A DNA stretch of 64,000 nt. Source: Streptomyces zagrosensis (GTDB lineage Bacteria; Actinomycetota; Actinomycetes; Streptomycetales; Streptomycetaceae). Both the position numbers and the translations under genes were made by a program. Shown here piece after piece: positions 55,221 through 64,000 of the stretch (its first letter is position 1; every line of letters begins with the position of its first letter). The notes under the pieces are model-generated. The model saw only the letters and a list, made by a program, of their open reading frames with translations, had not been told where the DNA came from and made no database searches. The stretch covers positions 310,001 to 374,000 of the forward strand of contig NZ_JACHJL010000006.1 in NCBI RefSeq assembly GCF_014203645.1, read 5' to 3'.

Positions 55221-56297
55221 ATGATCAGTCACCTTCGGCGTGCCGTCGGCACCGCCTTGCTTGGCGCGCTCGGTGCCGCGACCCTGGCCGCGTGCGGAGG
55301 CTCCGATAGCGAATCGGACTCCAAGACGGTCACCGTCGTATCGCACGACTCCTTCGAGGTGTCCAAGACTGTGCTGAGCAAGTTCACCGCGCAGACCGGC
55401 TACAAGGTGAAAGTGGTGCGGGGTGCGGACGCCGGGGCGGCCGTGAACCAGGCGATCTTGTCTAAGGGCAATCCACAAGGCGACGTCTTCTTCGGCGTGG
55501 ACAACACCTTGCTGTCCCGCGCCCTGGACGAAGGCGTCTTCACTAAGTACCGCGCCAAGGACCTCAACCATGTGCCAGAGGACCTCCAGCTCGACGCAGC
55601 GAAGCACCGCGTCACTCCCGTGGACACCGGCGACATCTGCGTCAACTACGACCGGAAATTCTTCGCTGACAAGAAGCTCGCCCCGCCGAAAACCTTCAAC
55701 GACCTGATCAAGCCCCAGTACAAGAACATGCTGGTCACCGAGAACGCCGCCACCTCATCACCCGGGTTGGCCTTCCTTCTCGGCACGGTCGGCACGTACG
55801 GCGACGACGGCTGGCAGAGTTACTGGAAGAAACTGAAGGACAACGGGGTCGAGGTCGTCGATGGCTGGGAGCAGGCATACAACGACCGATTCTCGGGCTC
55901 CGGCGGTGGGGCGGGCAAGGGGGACAAGCCACTAGTTGTCTCGTACGCGTCCAGCCCGCCAGCTGAGGTCGTAGGTGTTGAGCCACAACCCAAGGAAGGG
56001 CCGACAGGCGTAGCCGCCGGAACATGTTTCCGACAGATCGAGTTCGCCGGATTGCTCGATGGGGCGAAGAACGCCAAGGGCGGCAAGGCGCTGCTGGACT
56101 TCATGTTGAGTAAGGCCTTCCAGGAGGACGTGCCGGTCAAGATGTACGTCAACCCCGTGCGCAAGGGGGCGAAGTTGCCCGAGGTGTTCACCAAGTACGG
56201 TCAGAAGATCGCCGAGCCGGCCACTGTGGCGCCGGAGAAGATCACGAAGAATCGCGAGCAGTGGATCAAGTCGTGGACTTCGCTCGTCGTGAGGTGA
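55221..56297 (+). CDS. thiB: Thiamine ABC transporter substrate-binding lipoprotein
   Basis: 358 residues. Captures thiamine or its phosphates outside the membrane. A signal peptide with the lipobox L-A-A-C puts the lipidated Cys at residue 25. The mature domain is an iron/thiamine-type binding fold (V-T-V-V-S-H-D-S-F, later G-D-I-C-V-N-Y-D). The TPP riboswitch immediately upstream supports thiamine specificity. Its TGA overlaps the chosen thiP start GTG (56294). Confidence 0.94.
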   Translation: MISHLRRAVGTALLGALGAATLAACGGSDSESDSKTVTVVSHDSFEVSKTVLSKFTAQTGYKVKVVRGADAGAAVNQAILSKGNPQGDVFFGVDNTLLSRALDEGVFTKYRAKDLNHVPEDLQLDAAKHRVTPVDTGDICVNYDRKFFADKKLAPPKTFNDLIKPQYKNMLVTENAATSSPGLAFLLGTVGTYGDDGWQSYWKKLKDNGVEVVDGWEQAYNDRFSGSGGGAGKGDKPLVVSYASSPPAEVVGVEPQPKEGPTGVAAGTCFRQIEFAGLLDGAKNAKGGKALLDFMLSKAFQEDVPVKMYVNPVRKGAKLPEVFTKYGQKIAEPATVAPEKITKNREQWIKSWTSLVVR

Positions 56298-58123
56298 GCG
56301 ATGATCCGAGGGCCGGCGCGGCGCATGGGGCACGGAGCACGGAGCACGGGGCCAGCGACGCGGTTGCACCAGACACGGAGCGGAACGTACGGGGCGCGGG
56401 CACGGGGCCTGGCGCACGGCGCACGGGGGAAAGCCGGCGCGGGCGACGGACCAGGCGGACCACGGTGCTTCGTCTTGGCCTCATGGCGATCCCTATCGGG
56501 TTCTTCGGGCTCTTCTTCGGTTATCCGGTTGCCGCGATCACCGCTCGCGGGCTCCATACCGGCGGCGCATGGCACTTCGATCGGATCGGTGAGGTCCTCA
56601 GTGACCCAGACGTGCTGCATGTGCTGTGGTTCACCGTCTGGCAGGCCGCCGCCTCGACAGCACTGACGCTGGCCCTCGCGTTGCCGGGCGCCTATGTATT
56701 CGCGCGCTTCGAATTTCCCGGCAAGCAGATACTGCGGGCAGTGGTGACGGTGCCCTTCGTCCTGCCCACGGTGGTCGCGGGCTCAGCGTTTCTCGCCCTA
56801 TTGGGGCGCGGCGGACTGCTGGATGATCTGTGGGGCTTCCGGCTGGACACGACCGTATGGGCGATCTTGCTCGCGCACGTCTTCTTCAACTACGCCGTGG
56901 TCGTACGCACCGTCGGCGGGCTGTGGGCCCAACTCGACCCGCGACAGGAGGAAGCAGCGCGCGTGCTGGGAGCCGGACGGTTCAGCGCATGGCGCATGGT
57001 GACGCTTCCCGCGCTCGGCCCGGCTGTTGCCGGGGCCGCGCTCATGGTCTTTCTTTTCACCTTCACTTCCTTTGGCGCCATCCAGATCCTGGGCGGTCCG
57101 CGCTACGCCACGCTGGAGGTGGAGATCTACCGGCAGACCGCCCAACTCCTGGACCTGCCGACTGCCGCTGTTCTCACGCTCACACAGTTCGTCGCAGTCG
57201 CACTACTGCTCGTCGTACACGCCTGGACCGTGCGGCGCCGGGAGAGCACGCTACGGCTCGTGGACGCCTCCCAAACGGCGCACCGTCCGCGCGGCGTGGG
57301 GCAGTGGGGGCTGCTAGCGAGTGTCCTCGCCGTCATCGCTCTGCTGATCCTTCTACCGCTCGCCGTCTTGGTGGAACGGTCGTTCTCCGGGCCCGACGGC
57401 TATGGGCTCGCCTTTTATGAGGTGCTGGCCTCGGCCGAAGAAAGCGGCGGGACCTTCGTTGTCGCGCCCCTGGACGCGCTGTGGAACTCGCTCCGGTACG
57501 CGGCGGTTGCGACCCTCATCGCGCTCCTCGTCGGCGGGCTCGCTGCCGCGGCGCTCACCGTACGGGGCCCACGAGGCGCGGAACCGTCGCACGCGGGGCG
57601 GTTGGTAAGGAGCTTCGACGCGCTGTTGATGCTGCCGCTCGGTACCTCGGCCGTCACCGTGGGCTTCGGGTTTCTGATCACTCTGGACGAGCCACCCTTG
57701 GACCTCCGAGCGTCGTGGTTCCTGATCCCTCTGGCACAAGCTCTGGTAGGAGTGCCGTTCGTCGTACGGACCATGTTGCCGGTGCTCCGTTCGGTGGACG
57801 ACCGGCTGCGTGAGGCCGCGACCGTGCTCGGAGCGTCGCCCCTCCGTGTGTGGCGGGAGGTGGACCTACCCATGATGCGCCGAGCGCTGCTGATCGCCGC
57901 GGGTTTCGCGTTCGCCGTCTCCCTCGGAGAGTTCGGCGCGACCGTCTTCATCGCCCGGCCTGACAATCCCACCCTGCCAGTGGCCGTGGCTCGCTTCCTG
58001 GGCCGTGCGGGTGAACTCAACTATGGGCAAGCCATGGCGCTGAGCACCATCTTGATGGTGGTCTGTGCGACTGCCCTGCTAGCGCTTGAGCGCCTTCGCA
58101 CCAACCGTTCGGGAGAGTTTTAG
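56294..58123 (+). CDS. thiP: Thiamine ABC transporter permease (two-domain)
   Basis: 609 residues. Membrane channel with about 12 helices in two homologous halves, each with the EAA-type loop (E-E-A-A-R-V-L-G-A and R-E-A-A-T-V-L-G-A). GTG 56294 overlaps the thiB stop (GTGA). The first ~55 residues are hydrophilic and contain A-H-G-A-R-S-T-E-H-G-A-S-D, encoded by GGGGCAC/GGAGCAC heptads at ~56325-56350. This is not family sequence, and the first membrane helix starts only near residue 62. Confidence 0.92.
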   Translation: MSDDPRAGAAHGARSTEHGASDAVAPDTERNVRGAGTGPGARRTGESRRGRRTRRTTVLRLGLMAIPIGFFGLFFGYPVAAITARGLHTGGAWHFDRIGEVLSDPDVLHVLWFTVWQAAASTALTLALALPGAYVFARFEFPGKQILRAVVTVPFVLPTVVAGSAFLALLGRGGLLDDLWGFRLDTTVWAILLAHVFFNYAVVVRTVGGLWAQLDPRQEEAARVLGAGRFSAWRMVTLPALGPAVAGAALMVFLFTFTSFGAIQILGGPRYATLEVEIYRQTAQLLDLPTAAVLTLTQFVAVALLLVVHAWTVRRRESTLRLVDASQTAHRPRGVGQWGLLASVLAVIALLILLPLAVLVERSFSGPDGYGLAFYEVLASAEESGGTFVVAPLDALWNSLRYAAVATLIALLVGGLAAAALTVRGPRGAEPSHAGRLVRSFDALLMLPLGTSAVTVGFGFLITLDEPPLDLRASWFLIPLAQALVGVPFVVRTMLPVLRSVDDRLREAATVLGASPLRVWREVDLPMMRRALLIAAGFAFAVSLGEFGATVFIARPDNPTLPVAVARFLGRAGELNYGQAMALSTILMVVCATALLALERLRTNRSGEF

Positions 58124-59488
58124 ATGGCGTCGCTACGTAAGAGGCTGGCCGTGGCTCGCGGCGAGACCCAGCGCCCGGAACGAAAGCGGAGCGCACTACC
58201 AGCGCCAGCGGAGCAGCCAGCGCACACGGAACTTCCCGAAGACGAAGGCCGCTGCCAGAACGAGGCACGGAGCGCGGAGGTTCAGGGCGACGGGGCACGG
58301 GGCACGGCAGCATCTGGCCCAAGAGCACGGAGCGATGGGGCGCCGAGTGACGCCGATGAGGACCGAGGGGACGGTGCGCCGGGCTTTGAGGCACGGATCA
58401 CGAAGGGGCGAGCGCGAAACGGCGTTACACGAGGCGGGAAGGACACCCAGGATTCAGCGTTGCTGCGCTTGGACGGGGTCACGGTCCGATTTGGCGATCG
58501 GCTCGCCGTGGACGCGGTGGATCTGGCTGTCGCTGAGCGCGAGACCGTGTGTGTACTGGGGCCCAGCGGTAGCGGCAAGTCAACGCTGCTTCGAGTGGTC
58601 GCCGGCCTACAGCCCGCGGACAGCGGGCGGGTTTGGCTTGCGGGGCGTGACCAGGCAGGCGTAGCCGCGCACCGTAGGGGTGTTGGCCTGATGTTCCAGG
58701 ACCACCAGTTGTTCCCGCAGCGCGACGTGGGCGGCAACGTCGCCTTCGGCCCAAGGATGCGGAGGGCGGGGCGCGCGGAAGCGGATCGCACCGTTGCCGA
58801 CCTTCTTGAACTGGTCGGCATGCCAGGGGCGCAACGTCGAGCCATTGCCGCGTTGTCGGGAGGGGAGCAGCAGCGGGTAGCGCTGGCCCGTGCACTTGCG
58901 CCCCGACCGAAGCTGCTCATGCTGGATGAGCCGCTGGGCCAGCTTGACCGGGGCCTTCGGGAACGGCTCGTAGTGGAACTTCGGCAGATGTTTCACCAGT
59001 TGGGTACGACGGTGCTCGCGGTCACCCACGACCAGGGAGAGGCGTTCGCCCTCGCTGACCGCGTGGTGGTGATGAGGGATGGCCGTATCGCCCAGGTGGG
59101 TACTCCCCTTGAGGTCTGGCAGCGCCCCGCTTCTGAGTTTGTGGCCCGATTTCTCGGCTTCGACAACGTGGTTGAGGCGACTGTGCGCGGCGCGTACGCC
59201 GAAACGTCGTGGGGGAGCCTTCCGGTGCCTGCCGGCACGGCGCCAGGCCGGTGCCAACTTCTGATTCGCCCGACAGGCGTGCGGCTGACCGGCGATGAGC
59301 ACGGCCTCCGCTGTGAGGTGCAGGCAAGGACGTTCCGGGGCGGCCTGGGGGTCTCCCTGCTCCTGCGACCCGAGCAGGGGCCAACGCTGGAGGCGGCGTG
59401 TTCGCTGCGGGAAGCTCCTGCGGAGGGGGACCGAGTGAACGTGGAGTTCATGGCGGAGGACGTCGTCGTGCTGGGTGACGTGGCGTAA
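58124..59488 (+). CDS. thiQ: Thiamine ABC transporter ATPase with a ~110-residue low-complexity N-terminus
   Basis: 454 residues. The ATPase proper begins near residue 112 (L-L-R-L-D-G-V-T-V-R-F-G): Walker A G-P-S-G-S-G-K-S-T, signature L-S-G-G-E-Q-Q-R, Walker B L-L-M-L-D-E-P, switch V-T-H-D. A C-terminal ~100-residue regulatory domain follows. ATG 58124 follows the thiP stop directly. The first ~110 residues are charged/Ala/Gly-rich with G-D-G-A-R-G-T-A-A units encoded by degenerate heptads (about 58260-58440). Translation could also begin internally, for example TTG 58459. Confidence 0.91.
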   Translation: MASLRKRLAVARGETQRPERKRSALPAPAEQPAHTELPEDEGRCQNEARSAEVQGDGARGTAASGPRARSDGAPSDADEDRGDGAPGFEARITKGRARNGVTRGGKDTQDSALLRLDGVTVRFGDRLAVDAVDLAVAERETVCVLGPSGSGKSTLLRVVAGLQPADSGRVWLAGRDQAGVAAHRRGVGLMFQDHQLFPQRDVGGNVAFGPRMRRAGRAEADRTVADLLELVGMPGAQRRAIAALSGGEQQRVALARALAPRPKLLMLDEPLGQLDRGLRERLVVELRQMFHQLGTTVLAVTHDQGEAFALADRVVVMRDGRIAQVGTPLEVWQRPASEFVARFLGFDNVVEATVRGAYAETSWGSLPVPAGTAPGRCQLLIRPTGVRLTGDEHGLRCEVQARTFRGGLGVSLLLRPEQGPTLEAACSLREAPAEGDRVNVEFMAEDVVVLGDVA

Positions 59489-59813
59489 GGCGAAGGCTCA
59501 GCTTGGCCACGGCGGAGGGCGGCCGGTGTCCTGTCACCGAGGTGGTGCACGGGGCACGGGGCACGGGGCCTCGGGATGGGTTGGATGGGGCGCGGGGCGC
59601 GGGGCAGTTGCGCGGATGCACGGGCACGGGGCACGGGGCGATGAGAACTGTGATGCGTGGGGGTGGCGACCTACGGTGATGCTTAAGGTCATGCGGCCGG
59701 AGGCGTCAGGGCCCCTACTGGGCGTCTCTGAGTTGATCGTGCCTTGGCCTTGGCGCCGCAGGCGCTGGTGTTGTCAGGGGCGGCGGTACCAGGCAGCCGC
59801 CCGTATGGGTCCG
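59489..59813. other. thiQ-LOG gene gap with heptad-like sequence
   Basis: 325 bp between convergent genes. 59545-59645 has repeated GGGGCAC, GGGGCGC, GGGGCGG units on +. No gene or clear terminator seen. Confidence 0.55.
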
Positions 59814-60935
59814 CTACGCCGCTGCCATGCGTGCTAGTGCCGCGGGGGCGTCGTCAACGGACTCGACCAACTCGATGCGATGAACCATCGAGCGACCTTC
59901 GGCCAGAGCTTGAAGCAGCGGCCACGTAGGCAGCCTTCGTGTCCAATGGTCGCGGTTCACCAGGACCATCGGTGTGGGCGCGCCGCGCGACTCGTAGTAG
60001 TTCGGGGTCGCGTTGTCGAAGATCTCCTGGACCGTACCGGCGGCGCCGGGGAGGAAGACCACACCGGCATTGCAACGGGCGAGCAGCCCGTCTTCACGCG
60101 TGGCGTTGGCGAAATACTTGGCGATGTGTGAGGCGAAGGCATTGGGTGGCTCGTGTCCGTAGAACCAGGTCGGTATGCCGATCGAGGTTCCGCCGTCTGG
60201 CCAACGGTCGCGCACATCGAATGCGGCCTTCGCCCAGTGCCCCACAGAGGGCGCGAAAGAAGGGGCCTTGGCCAGAAGTTCCAGCGCCTCGCCGAGCATC
60301 TCGCCGGCGAACGAAGCGGCGTACGCGCCAAGGTTCGCGGCCTCCATCGCACCAGGGCCACCGCCGGTGGCTACCGTCAGCCCCGCGCGGGCGAGGGAAC
60401 TACCCAACCGAGCAGCGCCCGCGTAGTCATCGGAGCCGCGTTCTAGCGCGTGTCCGCCCATCACACCGACCACTCGTGAGCCCAAGAGGTGTTCGTCTAG
60501 CGCGTCGGACACCGCGTCGTCGTGAATGCTGCGGAGCATCGAGGCGAATATGTCGCCATCCGTCTTGGTGCGCTGAAACCAGGTATAGGAGCGAGCGTCC
60601 GGCGTGTACTCGTATCCGCGTGCCAGCCCGGTGAATAGCTCCGTAGGTGAGTAGAGCGCTCCGCGATATGGATCAAACGGAAGGTGTGGCACTGGCGGGA
60701 AGACGAGGGCGCCGCCGGCCCGAACCTTCGCTGCCGCCTCGGGCTGCATCGGACAGCCCAGAAAGACCGCTTCGGTGGTGTCCGCGGCCAGGAGAGCAAA
60801 CGTGCGTTCCGTCAGATCCACCGACTGGATTCGGAACCCCGCGAGCGAGCCTGAAGTAACGGCTTCGTCGAATTCCGCTAGGGACTCGATCTCGTGGTCG
60901 TTATGGGCGGCGTTGGCGGCGCGGTCGGTAGGCAC
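59814..60935 (-). CDS. LOG-family (TIGR00730-like) protein, probable nucleotide 5'-monophosphate phosphoribohydrolase
   Basis: 373 residues. The Rossmann-like core has the two LOG-family landmarks G-G-G-P-G-A-M-E-A-A-N and P-G-A-A-G-T-V-Q-E. The family norm for the second is P-G-G-x-G-T-x-x-E, so the Gly-to-Ala change is a mild deviation. An N-terminal ~150-residue region is specific to the long actinobacterial members. Some LOG proteins release free cytokinin bases or hydrolyse NMPs; the substrate here is unknown. GTG 60935 on the minus strand; the ribosome binding site is weak. Confidence 0.85.
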   Translation of the reverse strand: MPTDRAANAAHNDHEIESLAEFDEAVTSGSLAGFRIQSVDLTERTFALLAADTTEAVFLGCPMQPEAAAKVRAGGALVFPPVPHLPFDPYRGALYSPTELFTGLARGYEYTPDARSYTWFQRTKTDGDIFASMLRSIHDDAVSDALDEHLLGSRVVGVMGGHALERGSDDYAGAARLGSSLARAGLTVATGGGPGAMEAANLGAYAASFAGEMLGEALELLAKAPSFAPSVGHWAKAAFDVRDRWPDGGTSIGIPTWFYGHEPPNAFASHIAKYFANATREDGLLARCNAGVVFLPGAAGTVQEIFDNATPNYYESRGAPTPMVLVNRDHWTRRLPTWPLLQALAEGRSMVHRIELVESVDDAPAALARMAAA

Positions 60936-61499
60936 GCGGTCATGCTAGGCCCGTCTGCGGTCATGCGGACTGCTCGGTTCTCAGGGATTGACACCATGAG
61001 GGGGCGCCGCGTCGTGGCGGATGTGGAAGGGCGGTGGTGAAGGGCTCGGCGGCGATGAGCACCTGCGGTCGCACCGGCAAGAGACGTTGTGCGCCGGACG
61101 CGAGAGGCGGGGCGCGAGACAGGAGTGCGGGACAGCTTGGGAGAGGGGGAGCGGTGTCTACGGGGACACGCACGGGGTCCTACCGCCATCGCGGCGGTGT
61201 GTTGTTTAGGTAGTTGCCGGCCCGCGGGACGCTCTCTACGGAGCACGGAGCACGGAGCACGGAGCACGGAGCACGGAGCACGGAGCACGGAGCGTGCGGA
61301 GCCGCGACGGCGCCTACGAGGCACGGAGCCTGCGGCGTGCTGCCATTGGGCGGGGTGATCTTGGGCCGTTCGTCAGCAGAGCGAAATGTGCGTACCTGAT
61401 AATTTCCCTACCAGATGGACGCGCATGACGCCTGATTCCCCTCGTGGTGTGAACCGATTGCCAGGCCTTCCACTACGTACGGCGGACTTTCCGGCTGTT
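60936..61499. other. Gap between the LOG gene and the ABC permease, containing array A6
   Basis: 564 bp. Holds heptad array A6 and the 39-bp flank shared with A1. No gene supported; several small frames are stop-free artefacts. Confidence 0.6.
61240..61295 (+). repeat. Heptad tandem array A6 (7 GGAGCAC units plus GGAGCGT)
   Basis: Seven perfect units 61240-61288, then GGAGCGT (61289-61295), the same type of terminal unit as in array A1. The next 34 bp continue an identical flank (61291-61329 equals 1236-1274). Confidence 0.96.
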
Positions 61500-62927
61500 T
61501 CAGCATGTGAGCGGCATCGTCACAAGCTCGGCCACGATCCAAGTGAGGACAGCCAACGCTGTGAACACGGTTGCTCCGCGAAGCGTGTCCGCCTGACGGC
61601 GTAGAGAGCGAGGGGCTCCGAGGCAGAGGAGGGCGTTGGTGGAGTCCGCACGAGCGTTTGTGGTCTCCAGCGCCGTGATCAGGGCTGTGGCGGTGATGCA
61701 TCCCATGACCAGTGCGACACCAAGCCCTGTCAAAGGCCCCAGGAGACGCTCGACTGTCAGGTTCGGTACTGCGTTGCAGAGCCGGACAGCGACGTAGGTA
61801 GTAGAGGCGACGGCACACAGTGCGCCGAGGGGACGCCCGAGTCGGCCTGCCTCTTCTTGCAGAGCGCGCCCGGCTAACAGTCGTACGGCGCCAGGACGTC
61901 CCATCGCAAGCAGACTGCCACAGCCACGGATGAGCGCGGGCCCGACCAGTACGAGGCCCAAGGCGGCTAGGAGCCAGGCAGCCGATACCGCGGCAGCGGC
62001 CCCGGTCAGATGCCCGGGCACCGGAATCAGGTCGTGGATGTCGGCCGCATCGCGGCTGGCGTACGCCGTAAGTGCCAGTCCTGCCAGGAGCAAGGCAGTG
62101 CCCCAGACAAGTCTGGATGTCTCCGTGGTGGCTACGGGTGGCATGGCGCGGGGCGCAACGTAGGTAGACGGCGATCGCGGAACAACGGTGGGTTCTGCCA
62201 ACGGTGCTGTAGTGGGCGGCGGAGAGGATACTGCCGCGCCGCTTCCAGCGGTTGTTGCGCGGATGGCGCTATGGGGCGGGGCGGTTCCGGCGGGAATTGG
62301 GCTCGATCCCTGGGACGCGTACAGGGCAATGGGGGCGATAGGAACGGGGCCCGGCGCGTCCTCAGATGGTGGTTGCGGCTCGCCCTGTAGCGGCCGTGTA
62401 TGGCACCGTCCTGCTGCCGTGGGTGTGCGCTGGCTGAGCGCGATGGCCATTGCGGCGCTGGTGGGCACTACAGCGAGCAGGGTGAGTACGGCGCCGACGG
62501 GGAGCCTGTGGCCCACGGCTAGGGCGTCAAGAGTGGGGGCGTTGAGGGGCGAGCCGAGGACGCTGCCACGTAGGAACAGAAAGGCCAAGAGCGCCAGTGC
62601 ACTGCCGACACCACAGACCAGGGCTGTTGAAGCGGCGGCGAGCACGGCGCGCCCGAATGATCCGCAGCCAGCGGCGGACAGTCCCGGTGCGGGGCAAAAG
62701 ACCGATTCGGTGCGGTTGACGGCGACCGCGAGCTGAACGGTCGCCGCGAGCGGGGCAACGCACCACAGCAGTCGAGCGAGGCAGGCGGACTTCTCGTACG
62801 GGTGGGCCAATGCGTAGCCAAGAGCGCACAACAGCAGAAAGCCGGCTCCCGCGGCGGCTGCGGCGACCAGCGACCGACGCACTTGGGTCGCTGGGCCAGC
62901 ACCAAGAGCTAGACGGAGACTGAGCAC
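61500..62927 (-). CDS. ABC transporter permease (FtsX/MacB-like membrane protein)
   Basis: 475 residues, about 8-10 hydrophobic segments. Two membrane halves are separated by a proline/threonine/serine-rich stretch (about residues 165-275). The C-terminal half resembles FtsX-type permeases. The substrate is unknown. The upstream ATPase gene overlaps its start by 19 nt, so they form one transporter operon. A TTA codon lies at 61875-61877 (minus, residue 351). Confidence 0.8.
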   Translation of the reverse strand: MLSLRLALGAGPATQVRRSLVAAAAAGAGFLLLCALGYALAHPYEKSACLARLLWCVAPLAATVQLAVAVNRTESVFCPAPGLSAAGCGSFGRAVLAAASTALVCGVGSALALLAFLFLRGSVLGSPLNAPTLDALAVGHRLPVGAVLTLLAVVPTSAAMAIALSQRTPTAAGRCHTRPLQGEPQPPSEDAPGPVPIAPIALYASQGSSPIPAGTAPPHSAIRATTAGSGAAVSSPPPTTAPLAEPTVVPRSPSTYVAPRAMPPVATTETSRLVWGTALLLAGLALTAYASRDAADIHDLIPVPGHLTGAAAAVSAAWLLAALGLVLVGPALIRGCGSLLAMGRPGAVRLLAGRALQEEAGRLGRPLGALCAVASTTYVAVRLCNAVPNLTVERLLGPLTGLGVALVMGCITATALITALETTNARADSTNALLCLGAPRSLRRQADTLRGATVFTALAVLTWIVAELVTMPLTC

Positions 62928-63637
62928 GCTGTGCTGCCTTCCGCGTCAGGGCCTGGCGTGATCCCGCCTCGGCGGCCGTCAAGTAGGGCGATGGAGCGGT
63001 CGGTGAGTGGGTCTGCCTCAGGGCCTTGACTGGTGAGAATCACGGTGATGCCGTGGGAACGCGCCGCTGTGGTGATGGTGCGTAGCACCTGGCTGCTGTC
63101 CGAGCCGTGCAGTGGCGCGGTGGGCTCATCGGCGAACAGGACGGTGGGTTCTGCGGCGAGCGCCCTGGCGACCGCAACACGCTGTCGCTGCGACTGGAGG
63201 AGCACGACAGGCCGGCTAAGGGCACAGTCACCCACATCCAGCCGGTCGAGCCATTCGCGTGCTGTGTTTCTGGCGCTCCTTCGCCCCCTACCTCGGAGCA
63301 TGAGGGGCAGCGCAGCGTTCTCCCAGGCGTTCAATTCCGGTACGAGACAGGGCTCCGGGGCGATCCATGCGAAATGGTTCCGGCGTAGTTGTTCGCGCGC
63401 CGTATTCGTCAGAGTGTGGACTGGGCCGCTGTTGAACCACACCTCGCCACTTTCTGGCAGGAGCTGGCCGGACAGGCAACGGAGCAAAGTCGTCTTGCCG
63501 GAGCCACGGGGCCCGATGATCGAGAGAATTTCTCCTTCTCGAACGCCGAGGGAGAGTCCTGTCAGGGCGGGCGATCCGTGGTACGTGTAGGTCAGGGCAC
63601 GGGCCCACAGCACATCGTTGTCCGGCGGAGCCACCAT
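62909..63637 (-). CDS. ABC transporter ATP-binding protein with a degenerate signature motif
   Basis: 242 residues. Walker A G-P-R-G-S-G-K-T-T and Walker B V-L-F-A-D-E-P-T are intact. The signature L-S-G-G-Q is replaced by L-L-Q-S-Q in front of R-Q-R-V-A-V-A-R-A-L. The H-loop region reads L-T-S-Q-G where a histidine is expected. The D-loop is also unusual (A-P-L-H). It may be catalytically weak or a non-canonical subunit. ATG 63637, with GAGG upstream. Confidence 0.82.
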   Translation of the reverse strand: MVAPPDNDVLWARALTYTYHGSPALTGLSLGVREGEILSIIGPRGSGKTTLLRCLSGQLLPESGEVWFNSGPVHTLTNTAREQLRRNHFAWIAPEPCLVPELNAWENAALPLMLRGRGRRSARNTAREWLDRLDVGDCALSRPVVLLQSQRQRVAVARALAAEPTVLFADEPTAPLHGSDSSQVLRTITTAARSHGITVILTSQGPEADPLTDRSIALLDGRRGGITPGPDAEGSTACSVSV

Positions 63638-63930
63638 GGCGTTACCTCGGTTGCTGACGATTGTCCGCGTTCCCCTGGCTGAGTGAACGAAGACAGGGAC
63701 GATCGGTCACTGGCACGGTAAGGACTCGTACGGTGGAACAACGGCCAGGCGCGGCGCTGAGACGGTTTCGTTCCTTCGAACAGCCCTCGGATGCTCGTGT
63801 CCGCGGCTTGCTGGGGTATGTGCCGATCCGGCGATGTCTGCGCATGTAGGGCGCCGTATCGACCCCGCGACGGCCAGCACGGTGACTCGAATAAGCCGGG
63901 GCGCCGTACGGGGGAGAGGCGGGCCACTGG
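63638..63930. promoter_or_regulatory. Upstream region of the ABC operon
   Basis: 293 bp between the minus-strand ATPase gene and a possible + strand gene start at 63931. No conserved motif recognised; likely contains divergent promoters. Confidence 0.4.
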
Positions 63931-64000
63931 ATGAGCGAAGCGTGGTCGTGGGTGAGCCAGGCGAGCAAACGCCCGGGGCTGGGCCCGGCGGCCGAGGGAC
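63931..64000 (+). CDS. Possible 5' end of a further gene (truncated by window)
   Basis: ATG 63931 opens M-S-E-A-W-S-W-V-S-Q-A-S-K-R-P-G-L-G-P-A and stays open to the edge, with GGGGGAGAGG about 11 nt upstream. Only 23 codons are visible, so the product cannot be named. Its divergent position next to an ABC operon would suit a regulator, but that is a guess. Confidence 0.35.
   Translation, partial: MSEAWSWVSQASKRPGLGPAAEG

Overview
The window is about 64 kb of very GC-rich chromosome from a Streptomyces-type actinobacterium. The evidence is GTG/TTG starts with GGAGG-type ribosome binding sites, scarce TTA codons, and marker genes: whiG (sporulation sigma factor), nsdA (negative regulator of development), a GlcP-like glucose permease next to smc, and four consecutive type I signal peptidases after rplS. 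It is core chromosome with conserved streptomycete gene order. I see no insertion sequence, prophage, CRISPR array, rRNA or convincing tRNA. I cannot name the species.

Layout. 0-9 kb: 3' end of recG, rsmD-coaD, a DivIVA-like coiled-coil protein, the DUF177-rpmF-rnc-mutM block, acyP and a small coiled-coil gene. 9-19 kb: smc, glcP, then LLM oxidoreductase and NCS1 permease on the minus strand, then ftsY. 19-28 kb: a primase/polymerase-domain gene, nsdA, and the nitrogen operon amt-glnK-glnD. 28-36 kb: ffh, an archaeal/eukaryal-type proS, a SprT-like metalloprotease, and rpsP-KH-rimM-trmD-rplS. 36-46 kb: lepB1-4, NUDIX, DUF2469, YraN, comM, dprA, whiG. 46-54 kb: TetR, M23 peptidase, rpsB, tsf, pyrH, frr, cdsA, rlmN. 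55-64 kb: a TPP riboswitch with thiB-thiP-thiQ, a LOG-family gene, and an ABC permease/ATPase pair. Most of this is translation, protein export, chromosome maintenance and nitrogen sensing, plus developmental regulators.

The most unusual property is a pervasive 7-bp repeat family (GGAGCAC, with GGGGCAC, AGAGCAC and GGAGCGC variants). Six tandem arrays of about 4-26 units lie between genes, all with the G-rich strand on +. Degenerate relatives fill many other intergenic gaps. Related sequence also appears as low-complexity insertions inside genes: a ~90-residue linker in MutM, about 300 extra residues in GlnD, and N-terminal extensions of LepB2, ThiP and ThiQ. Because 7 is not a multiple of 3, every frame of one strand encodes the same cyclic heptapeptide (E-H-G-A-R-S-T) and no frame contains a stop. 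The repeat can therefore enter or extend reading frames, and it creates many false ORFs. Two arrays 60 kb apart share an identical 39-bp flank, and another carries a perfect 40-bp tandem duplication, which points to recombination or copying among the arrays.

A second theme is TTA (bldA-type) codons in nsdA, lepB1, comM, dprA, the M23 peptidase and an ABC permease, which suggests developmental control of several otherwise housekeeping-looking genes.
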